A DNA stretch of 10,672 nucleotides from Candolleomyces eurysporus (taxonomy: Eukaryota > Basidiomycota > Agaricomycetes > Agaricales > Psathyrellaceae), in the NCBI GenBank assembly GCA_027579435.1, contig JANBPK010000122.1:1-10672 (forward strand). The letters run 5' to 3'. Of this stretch, positions 1 through 7,521 are shown one piece after another. The notes below the pieces were generated by a model. That model searched no databases, had not been told where the DNA came from, and saw only the letters and a list, made by a program, of their open reading frames with translations. Both the position numbers and the translations under genes were made by a program. Within the stretch, counting starts at the first letter, position 1. Every line of letters begins with the position of its first letter.

Positions 1-322
1 TAGGTTCAGCTTCTAGAGCAAAGCGTCATAATGGTGTCAGTATTGCACCTTAAGCACGCAATGCTCAGTCATCCAATGTGCACAGACCACTAGGTGACTT
101 TATGTGACGTTACGGTCACACATTCGAGTAGTATATAAACCATGTAGTTTAGTACGAATAAAGCTCGAAGCACTTTCTATTAAGCAAAGTCAGTAGTACA
201 TCCCTCAAGCATCACTCTATAGTCGATCCCTGTATAACGGTATGTCTCAACAACATACTCTTCCTACTTGTAGCTGTGGCACTGCTGGACTCGCATTACC
301 ATGCGAGAAATGCTGTCTAACA
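1..322 (+). repeat. Left copy of 322-bp inverted repeat (possible terminal inverted repeat of a DNA transposon)
   Basis: This segment matches the reverse complement of 1354-1674 almost throughout, with one single-base indel near 180 and scattered substitutions. Similarity stops abruptly after the shared GCTGTCTAACA (left copy 312-322). The outer end begins TAGGTTCAGCTTCTAGAGC and coincides with the window start, so the true outer boundary and any target-site duplication are not visible. The copy contains a TATA box at 132-139 and the start of a Cys-rich ORF at 242, so it looks like a promoter-bearing arm and not a simple hairpin. It could be the left TIR of a 1.67-kb element, or one of two independently inserted solo elements in opposite orientation. 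Confidence 0.9.
132..139 (+). promoter_or_regulatory. TATA box inside the left repeat arm
   Basis: TATATAAA lies about 105 bp upstream of the ATG at 242. The same box, inverted, is kept in the other arm at 1537-1544. Its position upstream of an ORF start conserved in both arms suggests a core promoter firing into the element. Promoter function is inferred from sequence only. Confidence 0.5.
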
Positions 323-331
323 AAAATTTGA
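242..331 (+). CDS. Short Cys-rich ORF starting in the left repeat arm (29 aa)
   Basis: The ORF starts MSQQHTLPTC and ends at a TGA 9 nt beyond the repeat boundary. It carries a Cys pattern C-x-C-x8-C-x2-C-C (TCSCGTAGLALPCEKCC), which resembles part of a small metal-binding knuckle. The right arm encodes the same start with the same Cys spacing (minus strand from 1434). Because the reading frame leaves the repeat and stops at once, this is more likely the first exon or a truncated remnant of a transposon protein than a complete product. I do not recognise the family. A donor site past the repeat is not obvious. Confidence 0.35.
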   Translation: MSQQHTLPTCSCGTAGLALPCEKCCLTKI

Positions 332-949
332 TAGGAAGACTCCATTTCTTGGTGCATTAGGTCGCATAGACTCCAGGGAATGCTCTTCCTTGGCATTGTC
401 TGCTTTGCCTTCATAGAATTCAGTATCTGAGTCGATTTCGGCAATGGTTTCATCTATTTCTTTGTCACTAAATTCAGCCTGTTTCCACTCATTAGCTGAA
501 GATCTGACAGAGAATTTGTTGGAAATGTGCATACCCCAGCTTCCTGTATCAGCGCGTTATCTAGAGCAGCATAGTCTCCAAACCGATCCCCAAGCGGATC
601 TACGTTGAACTGCTCAGGAGCCATGGATGACGCATGACGCTCGCTTTGGTGATGGTTTGTGGATTGAGTGGAACTTTGAGGTTGGTCGCAAATGGATTCG
701 TCACCAAATGACAACTCTTGGTTGAGTTGGTCATGGCGAAGTTGCTGACATCGGGGATCTGAGCTTTTCAAAAGATGCTGAGGGAAATGTTTGGGCAGAA
801 CAGAAGTTTTGCATGCAGGACAGCGATAAGAGGAAGACTTCTGCATTATAGAGTGAACCAGACGGGCGTAGAGAAGGAACTGGCAAGATGCGCTTGTCAC
901 TTCGTCAATATTCCAGGAGAGGTTTTGGCTCGCTTGATCAAGCTCCGCA
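317..949 (-). CDS. Plavaka/KDZ-like transposase N-terminal fragment with zinc finger, predicted spliced
   Basis: The best model on the minus strand is exon 949-899, intron 898-847, exon 846-535, intron about 534-488, and exon 487-317 ending in TAG. The first join keeps phase 0 and places WNIDE before KSSSYRCPAC. The central exon has C-P-A-C, then a KHFPQH His pair, then SSDPRC, a C-x2-C-x8-H-x3-H-x8-C finger. It is followed by a Ser/Gln/His-rich linker, the segment DPLGDRFGDYAALDNA, and an acidic tail ending MRPNAPRNG. From memory, a finger with ..HL..S.DPRC followed by an acidic region is typical of the N-terminus of fungal Plavaka transposases (CACTA-like) and related KDZ elements; no catalytic core is present. 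The 5' end is uncertain (an upstream ATG at 1040 is possible) and the 3' end runs into the repeat arm. It is probably a truncated, non-autonomous remnant, but a small domesticated zinc-finger gene is an alternative. Confidence 0.45.
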
Positions 950-1111
950 ACCTAGCACAACACGTGCACAACCTTGCCAGCACTGTTTGCACTCACCGTA
1001 CTCTATCCACATTGATTTTCTTTTGACAATTCTTTGGCATATTCACTCCTTTATATTTCCTTCATTCATACTTCCCACAAGGTAGTCAGCCGTGCTACAT
1101 TTGAAATTCGA
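950..1111. promoter_or_regulatory. Short divergent intergenic region between the zinc-finger fragment and the DUF6532 gene
   Basis: The two divergent coding regions are separated by only about 160 bp. The interval contains a palindromic E-box CACGTG at 961-966 and, on the plus strand, a TATA-like TTTATATTT near 1050, about 60 bp before the ATG at 1112. A shared bidirectional promoter is an inference. The 5' end of the minus-strand gene may extend into this interval (candidate ATG at 1040 with a weak GTGGAT donor). Confidence 0.35.
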
Positions 1112-3927
1112 ATGGCCCCTGGCACACGGTTGCAGATACAAGCCACGACACAGCCTGCAGGACGACCACCTGAGACTATCAGAGGGAAAAGTGAGTTCAG
1201 CTCCACTTCACGTCAAATTTTGAGCAAGCTCACAGATATTCAAAGGTTCATCTGAGAAAGCAGCCAAAGCTGTAAGCTCAAGCACATCAAAGCAAGCATC
1301 CAAGGCAAAGCGCCAGCGAGCTGAGTTGGAAAGTCAACCTGAGCAGCACAGTATGTTAGACAGCATTTCTCGCATGGTAATGCGAGTCCTTGTGTTGCGC
1401 AGTTACAAGTAGGGAGAGTATGTTGTTGAGACATACCGTTATACTAGGATCAACTAGGTGGTGATGCTTGAGGGATGTACTACTGACTTTGCTTATAGAA
1501 AGTGCTTTGAGCTTTATTCGTACTAAACTACATGGTTTATATACTACTTGAATATGTGATGGTAACGTCACACAAAGTCACCTAGTGGTCTGTGCACATT
1601 GGATGACTGAGCATTGCATGCTTAAGGCGTAATTCTAACACCATTATGACGCGTTGCTCTAGAAGCTGAACCTAGAATACTACTAGACCTACTATATATC
1701 GAATATACTGCATAATACTATTTATAGAGGTTTATGTAATAAGCGCCATGGAACAGGCGTCTATTTCACATAAGTTCAACACAGTAAAGGTGAGCTCCAA
1801 GCTCTAAATAATAATATTGAGCCTGACCACACCTATCCAGTTGCTCGAACAGAGGAGAGCAACGGCTTGAGCGCAACACCAATCAGACCATGCCAGGGAC
1901 GTACTCTGAAGTCAAAGACCCCAAAGGCAAAACCTGGAAGTTAGTCTTTAACCCTTGCCTAGTCTCGTCAGTAAATGAAAACTTTCAGCAGTATCTCAGA
2001 GTGCACTGGCACAGAAGCAGCACCCCAATACCAACCGTCAACTGTCAACTCTGACTGTGAGCGCGACCGCCAAGTCCACAGCGGCGGTATCTCGAGGCCA
2101 CCATTGAAACAAGTCTTGGAGCTCTCGGAGCATTGAGCTGCAAGTCCCCAATCCATACACTGATCTTGAAGATGAAGAGCCTGAGGAGTACGAAGACCAG
2201 GAGGATCTGCCTGGGGATGATCTCCACGACTACGACAATGTCGATTTGTTCAACAAGAATGAGGTGAGTTAATTGTCGGTTAGAGTGCTGGCATGGGTGC
2301 TGAGACTGAGTATTCAGACAGCCAACTGGCCCACTATTTGTCAAGCTGGGCCAGACAATGAGCAGCAGAAGAACATCGATGGCCGAAGTTCTGACCATGG
2401 GATGTCGGTGAGAGGTAGTCCCTATGTTTCACTGATCATGAACACTCACTTTTCACACCTAACCATTGAAATTGACAATAAACCTGGTCATGGACGTGAA
2501 GTCTCAAAGATTCTGACAAAGAAGAGGTCAGCGCAAGCTGAACGACAGCGGAAGAAGCAAGAGGAAGAGGTGCATTCATTTATCCACGCTCGCTTTTTCT
2601 CACAACGTCTGACGCTGCCACATGTTCTCCAGAACCTGTGTTGGTTAGCCTCAGACAACGATCATGATGTTGATATCAATCAGAACCAGAACATGGTAAC
2701 GTTGGTTGTTCGGAAACTGGACAGTGTACTCAACGTTGTGTACCGCAAATTACAGGATTCATATCAGGGTAGCAACACCTCCGATCATGAGGACTTAGAT
2801 TCCGAGATTGAGTCAGACGCCGACCTTAATATCGGAAGCCTTGAGATCATTCAGACTGGCTCCGGCTATCTCAAATTGAAGGATCAACCACCCCGCATTC
2901 AAGGTCTGATCCACAAAGCATTCCAGCTTGCAGAAGCTAGGCTCTGTCTTGATACTCCATACCCACTTCCAGATCAGGCACCTTGGGTTTTTCGTGAGAT
3001 CCTTTGGGATGCCGCTAAGGAACTCAAAGACAAGGAACTTGTACAACACGTCAAGTCAAACGGCCGCTTTGGGGCGGACTTAACTTCAGCGGTGGGTACA
3101 GCATTTGCTGGATAATTTTCTGGCTAATCTGTTCTCTACTTCACTAGGTAAGGTCGCATTTCAACAGGTATCGCGTGAAGATTTCAAAGGTGGCGCAAAC
3201 CCAGGCGCAAATTGCATATGGTCTCGACTCCAAGCTGCCTAACTTGGAGTGTAAGGCCAAGGCTCTGCCGTCTGATGACACATTCCTTTACAATGTGGAG
3301 CCTACTACGGTACGTTGATTGATTTCTCAATCAGATATTGGCCTGATGGGTGTTTATTAGGGATGGGTTTTGGCGAATGAACCATATTGCCATCCTGCCA
3401 TCATTGGTATGGTTGGATGGTTCTTTCACGACACAACGTCAATTGGTCAGCGATACCCGAAGAAATTTATTTCGAGCTTTTCAGAGGCAGAAGATGCAGT
3501 ACGAAGCCAAGAGAGGGAAATTCCCATCCCAATGCTCGCATTCGCCGCAGCCATGGTACGTTCCCTTTCTCAGTGTCCCACTGCTTGACAACTTGCTCAT
3601 TTGCACGTACGCAAATGATAGCTCAGGGCTGAGATTGTACTCCGGGAGAAAGGCCGCCGTACCCCGTTAAAGTTTGATGCCGACTCGCACAGTGGGGTTT
3701 TCGACAGCCACCTTACTATCCTGACCAACCTGAGCAAGAGGAGTCTTGTGAAGCTTCACCGTTTGCTTGCTTACCTACACCAGGAGGGATCGTAAGGCAG
3801 CTTCTCTTTGCTTGAGCATACCTACTGACCCCTTTCATGCAGGAAATCCAATGAATCCAAAGCTACGAGCGATGAGAACAATTCTGGTACCTTGCGAATC
3901 ATGGATCTCGATGGTATGGAGGATTGA
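1112..3927 (+). CDS. DUF6532-containing protein, multi-exon, about 555 aa
   Basis: Predicted exons are 1112-1190, 1246-1350, 1841-1939, 1989-2086, 2138-2263, 2318-2407, 2510-2569, 2633-2695, 2756-3091, 3148-3309, 3361-3555, 3622-3791 and 3843-3927. All joins keep phase and total 1668 nt. The N-terminus (MAPGTRLQIQ..) is basic and Ser/Lys-rich. A strongly acidic stretch (LEDEEPEEYEDQEDLPGDD) follows at about residues 134-155, then a basic AERQRKKQEEE helix. From about residue 287 to 527 comes the family core: a region beginning IQGLIHKAF, the segment VRSHFNRYRVKISKVAQ, then PYCHPAIIGMVGWFF, the IPIPMLAFAAAM helix and a C-terminal helix around KLHRLLAYLHQ. This order is that of DUF6532, a domain of unknown function expanded in basidiomycetes and often found near transposons. 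Intron 1351-1840 is 490 nt, against 50-100 nt for the others, because it contains a repeat arm. The least certain introns are 2408-2509, 2570-2632 and 2696-2755; all are multiples of three without stops. No biochemical role is known. Confidence 0.75.
1240..1434 (-). CDS. Cys-rich ORF starting in the right repeat arm (64 aa)
   Basis: It starts MSQQHTLPTCNCATQGLALP and keeps the same C-x-C-x8-C-x2-C-C pattern as the left-arm ORF. It reads out of the repeat after CCLT and continues about 36 residues into unique DNA that is antisense to exon 2 of the DUF6532 gene. That downstream part is probably fortuitous. The conserved part is the piece shared by both arms, and it may be the first exon of an autonomous relative's protein. 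Confidence 0.3.
   Translation of the reverse strand: MSQQHTLPTCNCATQGLALPCEKCCLTYCAAQVDFPTQLAGALPWMLALMCLSLQLWLLSQMNL
1354..1674 (-). repeat. Right copy of the inverted repeat, lying inside the second intron of the DUF6532 gene
   Basis: The reverse complement of this segment reproduces 1-322, including the TATA box, the ORF start MSQQHTLPTC and the inner end TGTTAGACAGC on the plus strand. The inner end sits 3 nt after the predicted GTATGT donor at 1351. The outer end is CTGAACCTA at 1666-1674, followed by GAATACTACT. No clear target-site duplication can be judged because the left flank is outside the window. Confidence 0.9.
1537..1544 (-). promoter_or_regulatory. TATA box inside the right repeat arm
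   Basis: On the minus strand this reads TATATAAA, at the mirror position of the box at 132-139 and about 105 bp upstream of the minus-strand ATG at 1434. It points antisense to the DUF6532 intron, so antisense transcription across exons 1-2 is possible. This is inferred only. Confidence 0.45.
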
Positions 3928-4603
3928 GCTGGACAGTCCTGAAAGTGTGTTGCGTCTGGCCCCTTGCTAGTTAAAGTACATAGTTCTCGTATGATGTATT
4001 GTGACCCAGATAGTATAAATAGCCATTTAATACAACGAATCTAATTGTGTTCCTCATGATGGTTGAAATTTGAGTGAAGTCACCGCTATTTTCATATTTT
4101 GGGCGTCTTGTGCTTTCCCGAGAATTTGTGAAGTTCCTCGACTTCTCTCAAAATGCTGCGAAATACCAGGGGGGGGACCTGTGGATCTGATGAAATTTTG
4201 CAAATTCCTCGATGCGACCGATATTTCGTGACAAGTTCTGAAAAGTTGCCGAAAGTCAAGGAGAATTCAGAAATTCCCAGGGTGAGGTTTTTCCTGATGG
4301 ATGGACAAGAGAGAACGTAGTTTGCAACTGACAGCAAGCATGGGGACAGCATGGGGACAAGACGTCTCCGCCCTTATCTGCTTTGCTCAGATCAACTTGG
4401 ATCGGTCAGTTTTGGTCAGCCAATTTTGGCTCTGGTCGTCCAAACTCATACACTCGGACTGCGTCGGAGTGATTCAACCATTTTCTGCCCCGAGCAGATT
4501 TTTCCCAGCCGGGGTTTTCACTGGGCTTGAATCAGGCTCGGGGTGTATACGCCTCGAATGACGGGTGTACCAGGGCGCTGGTGATTGTAGCGAATTGGGT
4601 TTT
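3928..4603. other. Intergenic, no convincing gene
   Basis: It begins with the probable 3' UTR of the DUF6532 gene (AT-rich, with TATAAATAG at 4014-4022). The stretch 4120-4215 holds a loose internal repetition around GTTCCTCGA and AATTCCTCGA, and an 8-G run at 4169-4176. At 4487-4540 CCCCGAGC pairs with GCTCGGGG, enclosing an inner CCCAG/CTGGG, so a stem-loop of two stacked helices is possible. The open frames here are short and have no recognisable domain. Confidence 0.5.
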
Positions 4604-4850
4604 AGTGGCTCGGGGGATGTTGAGAGGAGGGTGAAACTTTGGGTTGTTCATGCGAGTGCTTTTCTATCTCATATTTCGTTCTCCTTTTCGCCTGTCTGTA
4701 TCCTCTTTTCCTTCTCCCTCCCGACGTCTCAAGTATTCGCTCGTATTTGTCGTTCAGTGCGTCACCTTTTGTTCACACAATATTGCCTTCTCCCCCTTTC
4801 GAACCAGCATTGCTCAGCACTCACAGGCAGTCACAAAGCCTCTGCACGGT
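4604..4850 (+). repeat. Diverged inverted repeat, left copy (pyrimidine-rich)
   Basis: This stretch aligns with the reverse complement of 7277-7521. Shared landmarks in order are AGTGGCT, GGGGATGTTGAGAGGAG, TCTCAAGTATTCGCTCGTAT, a TCACCTTTT block, CTCCC..CT tracts, and CTCAC..CAG..GCACG. Identity looks like roughly two thirds to three quarters by eye. The plus strand is rich in C/T, as many fungal core-promoter regions are. It may be one TIR of a 2.9-kb decayed element, or an inverted segmental duplication. Confidence 0.65.
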
Positions 4851-4986
4851 ATAATTACCCACCCCACCTCGAGAGATATCGAAGTACCTTGTTGATCGTT
4901 GCTCCGCNTTTTTTGTTCGACTTTCGCGACTCCTTGTCTTGCTCTCTGAATTTCGGTGGCTTCAACCTGCAAAAGATTCAAGCCAA

Positions 4987-5229
4987 ATGAATGCGGACGC
5001 GCTAGGTGCTAGAACAGAAAGCATAAGTCTCGCATTACGCGCAAATGGCAACTAAACGCTTCGACTCGTGAGTAGCTCCAATCAAATTTCGCTCGGTTTT
5101 GCTGATGATGGATTTCCTTGGCAGACTGGTCGCTCACGCTTGGCAAACGTTCTCCGCATCCTCACCAAATTGTTGGAGGCGGCTGAACCGTTGGCAAAAG
5201 ATGGGAGTTACATAGTCATCTGTGTTTAG
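4987..5229 (+). pseudogene. Degenerate coding fragment MNADALGAR.., unrecognised family
   Basis: Frame one reads MNADALGARTESISLALRA and then hits a TAA at 5053. A clean intron (GTGAGT donor at 5068, GGCAG acceptor at 5124, 57 nt) then joins, in the same phase, to a Leu-rich helical segment (LANVLRILTKLLEAAEP..KDGSYI) ending at a TAG at 5227. If the frame is right, the internal stop makes this a pseudogene. Using the ATG at 5045 instead gives a different, shorter reading (MATKRFDS then LVAHAWQ..) that avoids the TAA but looks less protein-like. A similar MNADAL start recurs at 7116, which supports past coding function. I do not recognise the family. Confidence 0.35.
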
Positions 5230-6025
5230 GATATTTGATCCGTGCCCATTCTCCCTCGCATATTCTTCCCCACCACCGCTTAGCGTTCGCTCGTTCGCCC
5301 ACTCCCATAATCACGCACATCCCTATTCCGCTGTACTCTCTGACTCAGATCCTTTCGTTCGCGCAGATTCGTATGAAATGGCCCGTCTTTGAACACTAAT
5401 ATTGATCCTACACTGGGCGGAGAGTGTATGAGTCTGTAGGCGGAGTGGACTGCACAAGCAAAGTCTATGTTTCCTTTTGCCCTGCAAGACGGCCCTACCT
5501 CCGGATTCCATTGGAGGAGGAGTATCTGGACTCGATCGAGGCTTACACGCAGATTTCCTGCTGTCAACGCACTCAAAGATCTTCTTACGCCTCCCTTATC
5601 CTATATCCAGTTACCCGATCGAGGAGGCTCTGGATCATTCATTAGGGAGGCGAAAGCGGCTATTGATTTAGGCGATGTGCCGGGTGGGTGGTTGAAGTTT
5701 GAGAAATGGCATGGATCAGAGAAGTTTGTATATCTGTTTTTTGTGACTTCATTAGCCCTTCAACCCGACAGTTTTGGGTGGGTGGCCAGCTCGTTCTACC
5801 TGCCTCTCGACGACCCAACCATGTCTATTCTCTTTGGTTGCGATGTATTCGAGTTCCATAAACAATATAATGACAATCAACGACAATCGAGGGCTGACGT
5901 CCGTACTGAGAGTATGTGGATCGAAAGTGAGAGAGTGAGCTGAGCAAGGTAGTCCGACTGAACGTTTCCTGGAGCTCGCGAAACCGTCAAGGTCGCAAAT
6001 TGAGTGAACTAAAATCAATTCAAAA
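5230..6025 (+). other. Region with one long open frame but no recognisable gene
   Basis: The plus-strand frame 5467-5943 is open for 158 codons, the longest uninterrupted stretch between 4 and 9 kb. Its middle (FPAVNALKDLLTPPL.. and GGWLKFEKWHGSEKF) looks like protein. It could be a later exon of the degenerate gene at 4987, with a possible intron starting at the GTATAT at 5728. The frame ends are composition-driven and no domain is identified. The first 230 bp are C/T-rich without features I can name. Confidence 0.2.
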
Positions 6026-6139
6026 ATGCCGGCTACCAGTATCCTTATTTCAACGTTCGGAGATTCACTCGTTTCTGCAACGGATACCGTACACAGCCGA
6101 GTTGGATCGATTCAAACAGGAAAAATCCGCGTTCGCTAA
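6026..6139 (+). CDS. Possible small ORF (37 aa), unrecognised
   Basis: It starts MPATSILISTFGDSLVSATD in a favourable context (CAAAAATGCC) and ends KIRVR-stop. It has hydrophobic and Ser/Thr residues but no signal peptide or motif I can name. It may be a first exon. Length alone does not distinguish it from chance. Confidence 0.15.
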   Translation: MPATSILISTFGDSLVSATDTVHSRVGSIQTGKIRVR

Positions 6140-6930
6140 TTCAGAAAATGAATGAATGGCCTCTCACCTCTACTTTCCGATTCATTTGAAGTGAAACGGT
6201 AGAGATGAGACGGAGGACCCGTGAAGGATCACGATGTGTTTCAGCTAAGGATGCTTGATGTTAATGCCTGACATACAAAGACGCTTGGGTATTTTGCCTC
6301 TCTAGACTAGCAAATTGATTAATCTCACTCAACGTGAAAAAACGGGCATTGAATGTGGGAAGCATATCTGGTGATGTCGGAAGATCAGGTTCTCCAGGTT
6401 CCCGTGGACACATCCGTGTGCGATCTGACGGTCTAGTTCCTTTTCCAAATGTCATTAAATATACTCCTGAGGAGATGAAGCTCCCAAATATGCTGAGACG
6501 TCCACCGCGCCATATCAATCTAGCAATTGTTCTATCCCTTTTCCAGCCCTAAATGACATTTCCAATCATAGGAGACGTCGATCGTCTCCACTCATATTCA
6601 CCAACAAGAAGGAATAGTTGCGCTCCTGAGTGGGCGTTGCTGCGTGATTCCCCTTGCACAGTGCTGGTTGACGATGTAATCAACCGAGGGACGCACCAAG
6701 GCTGTTGAAATAGCAGTTTCCGTTCCAAACGTCCACTTCTCTATTTCCAGTGAATTCAAGTCTCAAGATCATATTGACTGTCCTACAATTGCAAAGGGGA
6801 AACTGAATACACGTGTGGATTCTCGTTTGCTCGAGTCTCTCCTTCCGACGACACTCCAACGGTTTGGTACGGATGTGGCAACCTTACCGAACATCACTGA
6901 CCAGCTTGGTCCACTATCAACGAGATCGAA
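6140..6930. other. Gene-poor segment with small stem-loops
   Basis: CTCACCTCTAC at 6163-6173 pairs with GTAGAGATGAG at 6199-6209, with one G-T mismatch. GGAGACG/CGTCTCC at 6571-6589 is a perfect 7-bp stem with a 5-nt loop. Around 6446-6561 an AAATGTCATT block is repeated inverted as AATGACATTT. Open frames of about 70-85 codons on both strands near 6261-6552 overlap each other and none shows a known domain. Confidence 0.35.
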
Positions 6931-7115
6931 CGGGAGTGGAAGGGGGACTGAGAGTCGATTGAAATTACTAATCGAATCGCCAGTGCAGTCGTCTATTCCG
7001 CAACTGAGAGCCACCTTCCCTGAGAATCGAATGAAAGGTGAAAAGAGAGCAAAGACGGGAGTGAAAGGGGAACCGGCAGTCGATTGAAGTTACTCACAAA
7101 TGGAGTCGTGTTTAG
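6931..7115 (+). repeat. Direct repeat pair with 125-bp spacing
   Basis: CGGGAGTGGAAGGGGGACTG..AGTCGATTGAAATTACT at 6931 recurs as CGGGAGTGAAAGGGGAACCG..AGTCGATTGAAGTTACT at 7056. About 35 of 41 positions agree by eye. The second unit ends just before the TTTAG that precedes the ATG at 7116. This is consistent with a local tandem duplication of about 125 bp that has diverged. Confidence 0.55.
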
Positions 7116-7296
7116 ATGAACGCAGATGCTCTGGACGCAAGAGTAGGCAACGTGACCATCGCTTTATACGAGTGTGACGCCAGCTCCGATATCTCTCCAG
7201 GTAGGATGGGAGATTGGGAATCACTCTGTTGAATTGGCGCTTGGAGCTTTAGATCCCAAGAAGGGTTCACGAGACCATCGTGCACAAGTCTTTTAG
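7116..7296 (+). pseudogene. Second MNADAL-type coding fragment, unrecognised
   Basis: It reads MNADALDARVGNVTIALYEC.. and resembles the fragment at 4987: the first nine codons differ mainly at third positions and give almost the same residues, and ESISLAL corresponds to GNVTIAL. A predicted 52-nt intron (GTAGGA at 7201 to TTTAG at 7252) leads to a short second exon ending TAG at 7296. A TTTAG immediately upstream of the ATG suggests the first piece may itself be an internal exon. It is too short to assign and its last 20 bases overlap the inverted repeat. Confidence 0.3.
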
Positions 7297-7521
7297 CTGT
7301 CCGTGAGTTCAGCGAGGTATGCCTGCTTGGAAGAGGGGGAGGGAGATGTTATCTCCGTGAAAAGGTGATACGTTGGGACGGCGATACGAGCGAATACTTG
7401 AGATGGGAGAAAAGAGAAGGAAGTGGGGATACGGAAAGGCGTAAAGGAGAGCGAAAAACGAGACCGAAAAGCTCACATAAACGAAACACCTTCCCTCTCC
7501 TCTCAACATCCCCTAGCCACT
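7277..7521 (-). repeat. Diverged inverted repeat, right copy
   Basis: This is the minus-strand counterpart of 4604-4850 (see there for landmarks). Its outer edge is CAACATCCCCTAGCCACT at 7504-7521. The two copies enclose about 2.4 kb of gene-poor DNA. Confidence 0.65.

Noticed and set aside
1748..1789. Alternative first exon of the DUF6532 gene (ATG at 1748, MEQASISHKF.., GTGAGC donor at 1790)
   Set aside because: With the best acceptor at 1840 it runs into a stop within ten codons. Only a weaker GAG acceptor at 1854 rescues it. The 1350-to-1841 join fits phase without adjustment.
4565..4990. 141-codon plus-strand open frame
   Set aside because: It lies over the pyrimidine-rich inverted repeat, is full of Ser/Phe/Leu from C/T tracts, and includes the ambiguous base. 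The matching region in the other copy has a different frame structure.
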